A DNA stretch of 32,976 nucleotides, taken from JAGPUQ01 sp947084925. GTDB taxonomy: Bacteria > Pseudomonadota > Gammaproteobacteria > Pseudomonadales > Porticoccaceae. The first letter of the stretch is position 1, and every line of letters begins with the position of its first letter. The stretch spans positions 1 through 32,976 of the forward strand of contig CAMTUJ010000042.1 of the NCBI GenBank assembly GCA_947084925.1, in the 5' to 3' direction. The position numbers were made by a program, and so were the translations under genes. Shown here piece by piece: positions 24,989 to 32,555 of this stretch. The notes beneath the pieces are model-generated. The model made no database searches, had not been told where the DNA came from, and worked only from the letters and a program-made list of their open reading frames with translations.

Positions 24989-25018
24989 GCACCGCCGGAC
25001 TGGTTGCGGGAGCCGATC

Positions 25019-26230
25019 ATGGCCGTGGGTGAAGACGTTTTACCGGCACTCCATCCAATTGCGGGTTTGCGTCTGGGGACCGCCAGCGCCGGCGTCAAAA
25101 AACCGGGGCGCCGCGATCTGGTGGTCGTTGAACTGGCCGCCGGCGCCACCAGCGCCGGGCTGTTCACCCGCAACGCCTTCTGCGCCGCCCCGGTACAGGT
25201 GGCGCGCAACCATCTGGCGCAGGCCGCGCCGCGCTACTGGGTGATCAACACCGGCAACGCCAACGCGGGCCTGGGCCCCGACGGGCTGGTGCGCGCCGAG
25301 GCCGTGTGCGCGGCGCTGGCGGCGCACGCCGGCGTCGCGACCGCACAGGTCCTGCCCTTCTCCACCGGCGTCATCGGCGAACCCCTGCCCGCGGAGCGCA
25401 TCGTCGCCGCCTTGCCGGCCGCGGTTGCCGCGCTGGACGCGAACGGCTGGGCGCTGGCGGCGGAGGGCATTCTCACCACGGACACCCGGGCCAAGGGCGC
25501 GAGCCGCCGGGTGCGGCTGGCGGGCGGCGCGACCCTGACGGTGACCGGGATCGCCAAGGGCGCCGGCATGATCCGGCCCGACATGGCCACCATGCTGGCG
25601 TTCGTGGCCACGGATGCGCGGGTCGGCGCGCCATTGCTGAAGAACATGCTGATTGCCGCCGCCGCAAAATCCTTCAACCGCATCACCATCGATGGCGATA
25701 CTTCCACCAATGACGCCCTGATGCTGGCCGCGACGGGCGCCGTCGCCACCGAGCTCGACAGCGCGGCGCTGGCGGCGCTGGGCGACGCCGTCACCGAAGT
25801 CTGCGTGGCGCTGGCGCAGGCCGTGGTGCGCGACGGCGAGGGCGCCACCAAGTTTGTCACCATCGTCGTGGCGGGCGGCGGCAGCAGCGCCGAATGTCTG
25901 GCGGTGGGCTACGCGGTGGCCGAATCGCCCCTGGTCAAGACGGCCCTGTTTGCCTGCGACCCCAACTGGGGGCGGATTCTCGCCGCCATCGGTCGCGCCC
26001 GGGTGGATGCGCTCGACGTCGAGCGCATCAGCGTCTGGCTCGACGAGGTGCTGATTGCCGAGCGCGGCGCCCGCGCCGCCAGTTACACGGAAGCCGCCGG
26101 GCTGGACGTCATGGCGCGCGCCGAAATCACCCTCCGTATCGAGCTCGGGCGCGGCACCTGCGCCGAGACGCTCTGGACCACGGATCTTTCCTACGATTAC
26201 GTGCGCATCAATGCCGAGTACCGCACCTGA
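25019..26230 (+). CDS. argJ: ArgJ, ornithine acetyltransferase / N-acetylglutamate synthase
   Basis: ArgJ moves the acetyl group from N-acetylornithine to glutamate, in the cyclic arginine pathway. The proenzyme cuts itself into two chains before a threonine that becomes the nucleophile. Here the site is Ala190-Thr191 in KGAGMIRPDMATMLAF. The 403-residue length and the blocks FTRNAFCAAPV, NTGNANAGLG, STGVIGEPLP, IDGDTSTND and ACDPNWGRILAAIGRA are typical. ATG 25019 is preceded by GCGGGAG; a TTG fifteen bases upstream is possible. The stop lies within the 5' end of mutT. Whether it is mono- or bifunctional cannot be told here. Confidence 0.96.
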   Translation: MAVGEDVLPALHPIAGLRLGTASAGVKKPGRRDLVVVELAAGATSAGLFTRNAFCAAPVQVARNHLAQAAPRYWVINTGNANAGLGPDGLVRAEAVCAALAAHAGVATAQVLPFSTGVIGEPLPAERIVAALPAAVAALDANGWALAAEGILTTDTRAKGASRRVRLAGGATLTVTGIAKGAGMIRPDMATMLAFVATDARVGAPLLKNMLIAAAAKSFNRITIDGDTSTNDALMLAATGAVATELDSAALAALGDAVTEVCVALAQAVVRDGEGATKFVTIVVAGGGSSAECLAVGYAVAESPLVKTALFACDPNWGRILAAIGRARVDALDVERISVWLDEVLIAERGARAASYTEAAGLDVMARAEITLRIELGRGTCAETLWTTDLSYDYVRINAEYRT

Positions 26231-26651
26231 CATCGGGTTGCCCCCGGTGCGGGTGGTGGCGGGAGTGATCCAGTCCCGCAGCGGCAGTCGGGTCCTGATC
26301 GCGCGCCGGCCAACCGGCAAGCACCAGGGCGGGCTCTGGGAGTTTCCGGGCGGAAAAATGGAGCCGGGCGAAACGCCGGATGCGGCACTGGCGCGCGAAC
26401 TGGCCGAGGAGCTGGCGATCAGGGTGGATCGCAGCGAGCCCTTCCTGGTGATCAACCACCGCTACTCCGACCGCCTGGTGGTGCTCGATGTGTGGCGAGT
26501 GCTGGCGTTCACCGGCGTCGCCGTCGGCAACGAAGGGCAGGAGATCGCCTGGGTGCCCATTGGCGATCTCGCACAGCGATCTTTTCCCGCCGCCAATGAG
26601 CGGATCATCGCGGCGCTGTGCGGCGCCGACCCCGGCCTCATTCCGGGCTGA
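26211..26651 (+). CDS. mutT: MutT-like Nudix hydrolase
   Basis: This 146-residue Nudix protein probably hydrolyses 8-oxo-dGTP, preventing A:T to C:G changes. The Nudix box begins at the Gly of GGKMEPGE and runs through ARELAEELAI, with the consensus G, E, RE and EE residues all present; the usual Gly after EE-x is Ala. VIQSRSGSRVLIARRP and GGLWEFPGGK are MutT-typical. ATG 26211 lies inside the last 20 bases of argJ, implying coupling. Its 3' end overlaps the convergent yacG by 14 bases. The position after secA-argJ matches mutT in other gammaproteobacteria, which supports MutT over another Nudix activity. Confidence 0.88.
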   Translation: MPSTAPDIGLPPVRVVAGVIQSRSGSRVLIARRPTGKHQGGLWEFPGGKMEPGETPDAALARELAEELAIRVDRSEPFLVINHRYSDRLVVLDVWRVLAFTGVAVGNEGQEIAWVPIGDLAQRSFPAANERIIAALCGADPGLIPG

Positions 26652-26838
26652 GATCGCCCTCCAGCGCATCCCATTCCGCGACGGGTTCGGCGGGGATACG
26701 GTGGCGTTCGGCCGCCCATTCGCCCAGGTCGATTTGCCGGCAGCGGGCCGAACAAAAGGGGCGTTCGGGACTGCGCGGTCCCCAGGCGACGGTTTTGCGG
26801 CAGGTCGGGCAGCGCACGATCAGCGCGGTTTCGCTCAT
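26638..26838 (-). CDS. yacG: YacG, zinc-binding DNA gyrase inhibitor
   Basis: YacG is a small zinc-ribbon protein; in E. coli it binds GyrB and inhibits DNA gyrase. The 66-residue protein has the four cysteines CPTC and CSARC with about 14 residues between the pairs, then IDLGEWAAERHRIP, the family motif. The C-terminal part is acidic. Its ATG overlaps the coaE stop (ATGA), so it is the last gene of the pilBCD-coaE-yacG unit, as in Pseudomonas. Its 3' end runs 14 bases into mutT. Confidence 0.92.
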   Translation of the reverse strand: MSETALIVRCPTCRKTVAWGPRSPERPFCSARCRQIDLGEWAAERHRIPAEPVAEWDALEGDLSPE

Positions 26839-27476
26839 TGGGCAATCTCTTTCGGTTCTGCGGGCTTGGCCCGTTGGGCAAATTCCGCAGCCAGGGCCAG
26901 GTAGGTCTGGTGCAGGGCCGCCACCTGGGCCGCCAGGGCTTCGGGTGGCCCCGAGTTGTCGATGCAATCGTCCGCGCGCTCCCGGCGATCATGGCGGCTC
27001 ATCTGCGCCGCCATGATCGCGCGAATCTGCTCCGCGCTGTTGCCGTCCCGCGCCGCCGCGCGGGCGACCTGCACCGCTTCGGGGACATCGACCAGCAGCG
27101 CGCGGGCGATCATGCGGTGCTGGCTGCTCTCGAACAGCAGCGGGGATTCCAGGATCGCGTAGGGTCCGGGTGCCGCATCGAGCTGTGCGCTGAGCCAGGC
27201 ACCGATCCGGGGATGCAGCAGTTGCTCCAGCCAGCGGCGCTCGTCGGCATCGTCGAACACCCGTTGGCGCAGGGCGGCGCGGTCGAGGCCGCCGTCGGCC
27301 TGAATCACCCCGGGGCCAAAGTGCGCGGCGATCGCGGCCAGTGCCGGCGTGCCCGGCTCCACCACCGCGCGCGCCGCCTGATCGGCGTCCACCACCCGAA
27401 TGCCCAGCGCGCGAAACTGTTCCGCCACCGCGCTCTTGCCGCTGCCGATACCGCCCGTGAGTCCGATGATGTACAT
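26835..27476 (-). CDS. coaE: CoaE, dephospho-CoA kinase
   Basis: CoaE phosphorylates dephospho-CoA at the ribose 3'-OH, the last step of CoA synthesis. The 213-residue protein opens with MYIIGLTGGIGSGKS (P-loop GIGSGKS, residues 9-15), then VVDADQAARAVVEPG, the lid region RRWLEQLLHP and PLLFESS, and VDVPEAVQVARAAARDG. I chose ATG 27476, where family similarity begins; a longer frame extends into the repeat-rich gap and has no family support. The ribosome site is poor. The 268-base gap from here up to pilD contains palindromic repeats, so it may be transcribed apart from pilBCD. Confidence 0.94.
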   Translation of the reverse strand: MYIIGLTGGIGSGKSAVAEQFRALGIRVVDADQAARAVVEPGTPALAAIAAHFGPGVIQADGGLDRAALRQRVFDDADERRWLEQLLHPRIGAWLSAQLDAAPGPYAILESPLLFESSQHRMIARALLVDVPEAVQVARAAARDGNSAEQIRAIMAAQMSRHDRRERADDCIDNSGPPEALAAQVAALHQTYLALAAEFAQRAKPAEPKEIAQ

Positions 27477-27507
27477 AGCGTTCGCGCCCGTTTTTGGGGC
27501 CGCTAGT

Positions 27508-27538
27508 GTAGGTTGGATGGGCGCCGCGCATCCACCCG
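27508..27538. repeat. REP-like element in the coaE-pilD gap
   Basis: GTAGGTTGGATGGGCGCC followed by GCGCATCCACCCGG forms an imperfect stem (GGTTGGATG with CATCCACCC, one mismatch). From memory it resembles the dispersed GTAGG-TGGAT...ATCCACC repeats of many gammaproteobacteria. It differs in sequence from the palindrome pair just downstream. Confidence 0.45.
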
Positions 27539-27564
27539 GTAGAGTGCGGAGACGACACACCTGC

Positions 27565-27697
27565 CGTCATTCCCGCGGAAAGCCTGCCCCCGCGAAGGCG
27601 TGGGGCGGGAATCCAGTACGGTGGTACCTCGGGGTGCGGTGGTGCCTGGGTCCCCGCCCCACGCCTTCGCGGGGGCAGGCTCTGCGCGGGGACGACG
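27565..27697. repeat. inverted pair of palindromic repeats
   Basis: Arms 27565-27616 and 27646-27697 are inverted copies, matching at 46 of 52 positions, with 29 identical bases in a row (27581-27609 against 27653-27681) and a 29-base loop. Each arm is itself bounded by an inverted repeat: ATTCCCGC / GCGGGAAT in the first, GTCCCCGC / GCGGGGAC in the second. The difference at two pairs is compensated on both sides. The outer bases (CTGG...GACG) match the palindromes in the array after pilA. It lies between coaE and pilD and could form a large hairpin in mRNA. Confidence 0.85.
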
Positions 27698-27744
27698 GGG
27701 AGGGGCGGGGACCATGGGAAGAAGCGCAAGCTTGACGAATGGCG

Positions 27745-28641
27745 TCAGCCCGGCATCCCGTACCAGCCGCTCAGGGCTTTGCCCCACATCAGTGCCAGCC
27801 AGCCGGCCAGCGCCAGGAAGGGGCCGAAGGCGAAGGGTGCCTGCTGCGCCGGACGCCTGATCAGCAGGGCGGTGGTGCCGTAGAGGGCGCCGGCCAGGGA
27901 GGCGACGAGCAGGAGCAGGGGCAACTGTTGCCAGCCCAGCCAGGCGCACAGCGCCGCCAGCAGTTTGAAGTCGCCGTAGCCCATGCCTTCGCGGCCGGTG
28001 GCGAGGCGAAACAGCCAGTACACCGACCAGAGCACCAGGTAGCCCGCGGCCGCGCCCACCACCGCGCTCGGCAAATCCGCAAAGACTCCGCCCAGGTTCA
28101 CCAGCAACCCGAGCCACAGCAGCGGCAGCGTGATGACGTCCGGCAACAACTGGTGATCCAGGTCGATACCGGCCAGGGCGATCAGCGCCCAGGTCAACAG
28201 CAGCGCCATCAGCCCCTGAAAAGTGGGCCCGAACTGCGCCACCACCGCGACCGTCAACAGGCCGGTGCACAACTCCAGCAGCGGGTAGCGCAGGGCAATG
28301 GGCGCCGCACAGTGCCGACAGCGCCCGCGCAGCAGCAGCCAGCTCAGCACCGGGATGTTGTCCCGGGCGCTGATCGGCGTCGCGCAGGCGGGGCAGCGGG
28401 AGCGCGGCACCACCAGATTGAAGGTTTCAGTGGCCGGCGGCGTGATGGGAGCAAGCGAATCCGGGGCGGCGGGTTCCGGGGCGGCGTTGAGCTCGTCGTG
28501 CCAGGTGAGGGCTTCCTGCCGCCAGGCGCGCTGCAACTGCACGGGCAGCCGATGGATGACGACGTTGAGAAAGCTGCCCACCAGCAACCCGAACAGCAGC
28601 GCCGCGGCGAGCAGCGCCGGCAGGGGCAGGTCGGCCGGCAT
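27745..28641 (-). CDS. pilD: PilD, type IV prepilin peptidase / methyltransferase
   Basis: PilD cuts the leader from type IV prepilins and pseudopilins and N-methylates the new first residue. The 298-residue inner-membrane protein has about eight membrane segments and two Cys pairs in the first cytoplasmic loop, Cys83/Cys86 (CPAC) and Cys108/Cys111 (CRHC). The two aspartate motifs of the peptidase are GIDLDHQLLPD and GMGYGDFKLLAAL. The N-terminal block GSFLNVVIHRLP is typical. It begins 39 bases after pilC. The extra Pro/Ala-rich segment near residues 52-70 is family-variable. Its substrate PilA is encoded in the same locus. Confidence 0.95.
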   Translation of the reverse strand: MPADLPLPALLAAALLFGLLVGSFLNVVIHRLPVQLQRAWRQEALTWHDELNAAPEPAAPDSLAPITPPATETFNLVVPRSRCPACATPISARDNIPVLSWLLLRGRCRHCAAPIALRYPLLELCTGLLTVAVVAQFGPTFQGLMALLLTWALIALAGIDLDHQLLPDVITLPLLWLGLLVNLGGVFADLPSAVVGAAAGYLVLWSVYWLFRLATGREGMGYGDFKLLAALCAWLGWQQLPLLLLVASLAGALYGTTALLIRRPAQQAPFAFGPFLALAGWLALMWGKALSGWYGMPG

Positions 28642-28680
28642 CAGCGCGAGAATCGCGGTAGCGCCCGGGAGCCGTGGACG

Positions 28681-29889
28681 CTAGAGCACGTTGCCGAGGT
28701 TGAAAATCGGCAGGTACATGCCGATCAGCAGCCCGCCGACCAGCACGCCCAGCACCGCCATGATCATGGGTTCGAGCAGGGTGGTCAGGTTGTCCACCGA
28801 GTGGTCCACCATTTCCTCGTAGTGATCGGCGGCGCGGGACAGCATGTCGTCGAGGGAGCCGGATTCCTCGCCGATGGCGGTGAGCTGCAACAGCATCACC
28901 GGAAATACGCCGGTGCTCCGGAGCGACGCGCTGAGCGTGATACCCGTGGCGACCTCGCTCTGCACTTTCAGCACCGCGTCCCGGTACACCGCATTGCCGG
29001 CCGCGCCGGCGACGGAGCTCAGCGCCTCGATCAGCGGCACGCCGGCCGCGAAGGTGGTGCTGAGCGTGCGCGCGAAGCGGGCGATCACCGCTTCGTTGAG
29101 AATCTTGCCGATGATGGGGATCCTGAGCATCAGCTTGTCGACCAGGTCCGAAAACCGGGGCGAGCGGCGACGGGCCTGGGCAAAGGCAATGCCGGTCCCG
29201 ATGGCGGCCGTGACCACCAGCAGCCACCAGGTCTGGACGAACTCCGAAACGCGGAGGATCAACTGCGTAAAGGCCGGCAGCGCGCCGCCGAAGGATTCGT
29301 AGGTCTGGGCGAAGACCGGCACCACCTTGATCAACAGCACGCCGGTGACCACGACGGCGACCAGGAGCACCGCCGTCGGATAGGTCATCGCCTTCTTGAT
29401 CTTGCGTTTGAGCTGTTCGGTTTTTTCCTTGTAGAGGGCCACCCGGGCCAGCATGGTCTCCAGGGTGCCGGACTGCTCGCCGGCTTCGATCAGGCTGCAA
29501 AACAGGTTGTCGAAATACTTGGGGTGCGCGCGCAGCGCCGGCGCGAAACCGGAGCCCGACGAGACATCGCCATGGATTTTCTGGATCAGATCCCGCATGG
29601 TCGGGTTCGCTTCGCCTTCCGAGACGATCTCGAACGCCTGTACCAGGGGGACCCCGGCCTTGGTCATGGTCGCCAACTGACGTGTAAAGGTGGCGATGGC
29701 GGCGGGCTTGATCTTCTTCGCGCCGAACAGTGACTTGGGTTTTTTCCGGACCGTGCGCGGCTGGATGCCCTGTTTGCGCAATTGCGCCTTCACCATGGCG
29801 GTCGTGGCGCCGGAAATTTCGCCTTCGACGGGCTTGCCGTCGCGGCTCTTGCCTTTGTAGACGTAGATTTGCGGCGCTGCGGTGGCCAT
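28681..29889 (-). CDS. pilC: PilC, type IV pilus inner-membrane platform protein
   Basis: PilC is the polytopic platform that couples the PilB motor to pilin insertion. The 402-residue protein has two tandem T2SF domains: the first begins FTRQLATMTKAGVPLVQAF (about residues 67-190), the second FARTLSTTFAAGVPLIEAL (about 270-395). Each carries the GEESG/GEQSG motif (EAGEQSGTLETML and AIGEESGSLDDML). Three membrane segments are visible, at about 170-190, 220-245 and 375-395. The ATG at 29889 overlaps the pilB stop by one base (TAATG), giving coupling. It is homologous to GspF; the pilin context supports PilC. Confidence 0.95.
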   Translation of the reverse strand: MATAAPQIYVYKGKSRDGKPVEGEISGATTAMVKAQLRKQGIQPRTVRKKPKSLFGAKKIKPAAIATFTRQLATMTKAGVPLVQAFEIVSEGEANPTMRDLIQKIHGDVSSGSGFAPALRAHPKYFDNLFCSLIEAGEQSGTLETMLARVALYKEKTEQLKRKIKKAMTYPTAVLLVAVVVTGVLLIKVVPVFAQTYESFGGALPAFTQLILRVSEFVQTWWLLVVTAAIGTGIAFAQARRRSPRFSDLVDKLMLRIPIIGKILNEAVIARFARTLSTTFAAGVPLIEALSSVAGAAGNAVYRDAVLKVQSEVATGITLSASLRSTGVFPVMLLQLTAIGEESGSLDDMLSRAADHYEEMVDHSVDNLTTLLEPMIMAVLGVLVGGLLIGMYLPIFNLGNVL

Positions 29890-31604
29890 TAGTCCGTTGT
29901 CACCCGATTGGCTTCTTCCAGGCCGATTATACCTTCGGCCACCTTTTTCAATGCCGATTGGCGCAAGGTTCTGAAACCTTCGCGGCACGCGGCTTCGCCG
30001 ATCTCGATCGAGTTGGCGCCCTCCATGATCAGTCGCGACACGGTCGGCGTCACCCTGAGCACTTCGTAGATACCCACCCGGCCCTTGTAACCCAGGTGGC
30101 ATTTCACGCAACCGACCGCCCGATGCACCCTGATCTGGTCCAGCGGCATGTCGATGCTGTCGAAACCGGCTTCCTTGAGCACGGCGTGCGGCAAATCCGT
30201 CACCTGCTTGCAGGCGTTGCACAGGCGTCGCGCCAGACGCTGCGCCATGATGAGAATCACCGAGGTGGCGATGTTGAACCCGGGCACGCCCATGTTGGCG
30301 AGCCGCGTCAGGGTTTCCGGCGCGCTGTTGGTATGCAGCGTGGAGAGCACGAGGTGGCCGGTCTGGGCCGCTTTCACCGCAATCTCGGCGGTCTCGAGGT
30401 CGCGGATCTCACCCACCATCACCACGTCGGGGTCCTGGCGCAGAAAGGCGCGCAGCGATTCGGCGAAGGTGAGGCCCACGCGCGGATTCACCTGCACCTG
30501 GTTGACCCCCTCGACGTAGATTTCCACCGGGTCCTCGGCGGTGGAAATGTTGCGCTCCGAGGTGTTCAGGATATTGAGCCCGGTGTAGAGCGAGACGGTC
30601 TTGCCGGAGCCGGTGGGGCCCGTCACCAGAATCATGCCCTGGGGGCGCGCCAGGGCCTCCATGTAGATCTGCTGCTGGTCCGGTTCGTAACCCAGCGCCT
30701 CGATGCCCATGCGGGCCGCGCTGCCATCGAGGATTCGCAGCACGACTTTCTCGCCGTACTGGGTCGGCAAGGTGTTCACCCGGAAATCGATGGCGCGGGT
30801 CTTGCTGATGCGGATCTTGATGCGCCCGTCCTGGGGCACGCGGCGCTCCGAGATGTCGAGGCGCGCCATCACCTTGAGGCGGGCCGCGAGCCGCGGCGCC
30901 AGCGTCGTCGGCGGTTTGGCCACCTCCTGCAAAATGCCGTCGGTGCGAAAGCGCACCCGGTAACGCTGCTCGTAGGGTTCAAAGTGAATATCCGAAGAGC
31001 CCCGGCGGATGGCGTCGAGCAATACCTTATTGATGAAGCGGACGATGGGCGCGTCGTCGGCGTCCGAGCCGAGCAGGGCCTGCTCGTCGGCGACCTCACC
31101 CCCCAGTTGCTCGAGCTGGACGTCGTCGAAGCCGCCCAGCCCCGCGCCGATGTCTTCGTCCTGGACATCGAGGAAGCGCGCGACAAGCGTGCGGAGTTTG
31201 TCGAACTCGACCACCACCAGGTCAACGGTCATGCCGGCCTGGAAGCGGATCTCGTTGAGCGCGCGGTCATCCGTGGGATCGCTGACCGCGATGCTGAGCC
31301 GGCCCATGTGCTTGCGCAGCGGCAAGGCCGTGTGCTTGGCGACCAGTTTGTGGTCGAGCAGATCGTGGGGGCAGGCGGCCAGGTTGAGGGCGTTGAGATC
31401 CAGCAGCGGCAGCCCGAACTCGCAGGCCGTGGCCAGCGCCACCTGCCGCGATGTCAGGAGGCGGGTTTCGACGAGGTGCTGGGTGAGCGAAATTTTCGCG
31501 AGATTGGCGTCGTTGACGGCGGTGGTGGCGACCGTCTCATCCAGCAGGCCGTCCGTCACCAGCCGACGGGGCAGCCCGCGCAAAACCTGGTTGCGCATGT
31601 TCAT
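29889..31604 (-). CDS. pilB: PilB, type IV pilus assembly ATPase
   Basis: PilB is the hexameric extension ATPase of type IV pili. The 571-residue protein has an N-terminal MshEN domain (about residues 1-150, LTSRQVALATACEFGLPLLDL), Walker A GPTGSGKT at 329-336, the Asp box STAEDPVEIYVEG, Walker B DPDVVMVGEIRD, the His box HLVLSTLHTN, and the zinc tetracysteine CNAC plus CVKC near the C-terminus. These mark an extension ATPase, not PilT. The start ATG at 31604 has no clear Shine-Dalgarno; a second ATG two codons later is possible. It is the first gene of a minus-strand unit and diverges from pilA. Confidence 0.95.
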   Translation of the reverse strand: MNMRNQVLRGLPRRLVTDGLLDETVATTAVNDANLAKISLTQHLVETRLLTSRQVALATACEFGLPLLDLNALNLAACPHDLLDHKLVAKHTALPLRKHMGRLSIAVSDPTDDRALNEIRFQAGMTVDLVVVEFDKLRTLVARFLDVQDEDIGAGLGGFDDVQLEQLGGEVADEQALLGSDADDAPIVRFINKVLLDAIRRGSSDIHFEPYEQRYRVRFRTDGILQEVAKPPTTLAPRLAARLKVMARLDISERRVPQDGRIKIRISKTRAIDFRVNTLPTQYGEKVVLRILDGSAARMGIEALGYEPDQQQIYMEALARPQGMILVTGPTGSGKTVSLYTGLNILNTSERNISTAEDPVEIYVEGVNQVQVNPRVGLTFAESLRAFLRQDPDVVMVGEIRDLETAEIAVKAAQTGHLVLSTLHTNSAPETLTRLANMGVPGFNIATSVILIMAQRLARRLCNACKQVTDLPHAVLKEAGFDSIDMPLDQIRVHRAVGCVKCHLGYKGRVGIYEVLRVTPTVSRLIMEGANSIEIGEAACREGFRTLRQSALKKVAEGIIGLEEANRVTTD

Positions 31605-31976
31605 GGGAGGGCGGGTCCTGCAATCATCGCTTCCATCGGGTGCCGGCTGGCCCTGGTTGCCGCATCATGCGGGCGATGGTAAGAGTCCCGGCGCGCGCTG
31701 TCCAGACAAGCCGTAAGTTTGCCGGGTTTCCGCCCCTGCCCGCGCGGTCCTGGCGGCGACGCGACAGGCCGCGGTGCCGGAAACCGCCCCGACTGACGAA
31801 AAATGTCAGCCCCGGCGTGCCGTTGTCATCGGCAAGGTCGAAATAATACAGATAACTATTTGATTTATATGGAATAAATAGAACTGGCCCGGTTCGTGTA
31901 TTTACAACTCCCGCAAGCCCCCGGCGTCCCCGGGGCGGCAGTCCGACACCCCACAGGTCTTTCAAGGAGATCGAAC
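31605..31976. other. pilB-pilA divergent intergenic region
   Basis: These 372 bases hold no gene but must hold both promoters. The part from 31841 to 31883 is strikingly AT-rich (AATAATACAGATAACTATTT then GATTTATATGGAATAAATAG), unlike the surrounding GC-rich sequence. I found no convincing sigma54 site (TGGCAC-N5-TTGC) of the sort that drives pilA in Pseudomonas; TGGCCC at 31885 is a poor match. No sigma70 pair is clear enough to call. Confidence 0.45.
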
Positions 31977-32456
31977 ATGCAACACCGACAACACAGCAAG
32001 CAAAAGGGTTTTACCCTGATCGAACTGATGATCGTGATCGCGATCATCGGCATCCTGGCCGCGGTGGCCCTGCCCCTGTACCAGGACTATGTGGCCCGCT
32101 CCCAGGTGGCCGAGGCGGTGGCCCAGGCCGGCGCTCTCAAGACCTCCATCACCGAGTATGTCACCGCCCAGGGCGTATGTCCGGCGGATGGGACTTACGA
32201 TAATACGTCCGGTGGACGCTACACCTTGAGTGCAGAGCACGATGGCGACTGCATCATCACCATGACCATGCGCGGCGTGGCTCCGGTCTCCTCCAAGGTC
32301 TTTGACATGGTTTTCACATTTACCCCGTACTCCGATAGCCCCCCCGCGACGGTGTACGTCCCAGACCCCGCTACCGAGATCGTGAGCTGGGCCTGTGAGC
32401 CGGTCGTCGACACGAATCTGAAGTACCTGCCGTCCGGTTGTCAGCTTGTGCCTTGA
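31977..32456 (+). CDS. pilA: PilA, type IV major pilin
   Basis: PilA is the pilus subunit. The 159-residue prepilin has an 11-residue basic leader (MQHRQHSKQKG) cut by PilD before Phe12. The highly conserved N-terminal helix follows, FTLIELMIVIAIIGILAAVA, with Glu at mature position 5, then LPLYQDYVARSQVAEA. The C-terminal pair SWACEPVVDT...SGC should form the disulfide loop of type IVa pilins; two more cysteines (GVCPADG and GDCIIT) may form a second bond. ATG 31977 follows an excellent AAGGAGA ribosome site; the longer frame upstream is not supported. It has its own terminator. Major pilin is favoured over minor pilin because of position beside pilBCD. Confidence 0.94.
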   Translation: MQHRQHSKQKGFTLIELMIVIAIIGILAAVALPLYQDYVARSQVAEAVAQAGALKTSITEYVTAQGVCPADGTYDNTSGGRYTLSAEHDGDCIITMTMRGVAPVSSKVFDMVFTFTPYSDSPPATVYVPDPATEIVSWACEPVVDTNLKYLPSGCQLVP

Positions 32457-32481
32457 TTGCAGGGCCTCGGGGCCTGCAATC
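32457..32481 (+). other. hairpin just after pilA
   Basis: ATTGCAGGGCC and GGCCTGCAAT, immediately after the pilA stop, form a stem of ten pairs with one bulged G and a short TCG loop. There is no T-run, so it may stabilise the pilA mRNA 3' end, ahead of the true terminator 30 bases on. Confidence 0.45.
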
Positions 32482-32510
32482 AGCACCCCGGAGGGGTGGC
32501 TGGTACAAGG

Positions 32511-32539
32511 AACGGGGGCTTCGGCCCCCGTTTTTTTTT
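32511..32539 (+). terminator. rho-independent terminator of pilA
   Basis: AACGGGGGC (32511-32519) and GCCCCCGTT (32524-32532) pair perfectly around a TTCG tetraloop, which is closed by C-G, and run into nine T (32531-32539). This is a textbook intrinsic terminator. It separates pilA from the repeat array. Confidence 0.95.
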
Positions 32540-32555
32540 GCAGGAAAATAGAGTG

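Noticed and set aside
27739..29733. Long plus-strand ORF of 664 codons
   Set aside because: Antisense of pilD and pilC, which have full family motifs. Composition (Gln, His, Arg, Gly rich) is that of a shadow frame in high-GC DNA. The same reasoning removes long antisense frames over rsmH, murD, ddl-ftsA, pilB and others.
31885..31900. Sigma54 promoter for pilA (TGGCCCGGTTCGTG)
   Set aside because: The -24 part is partial and the -12 part lacks TTGC. Too weak to call.
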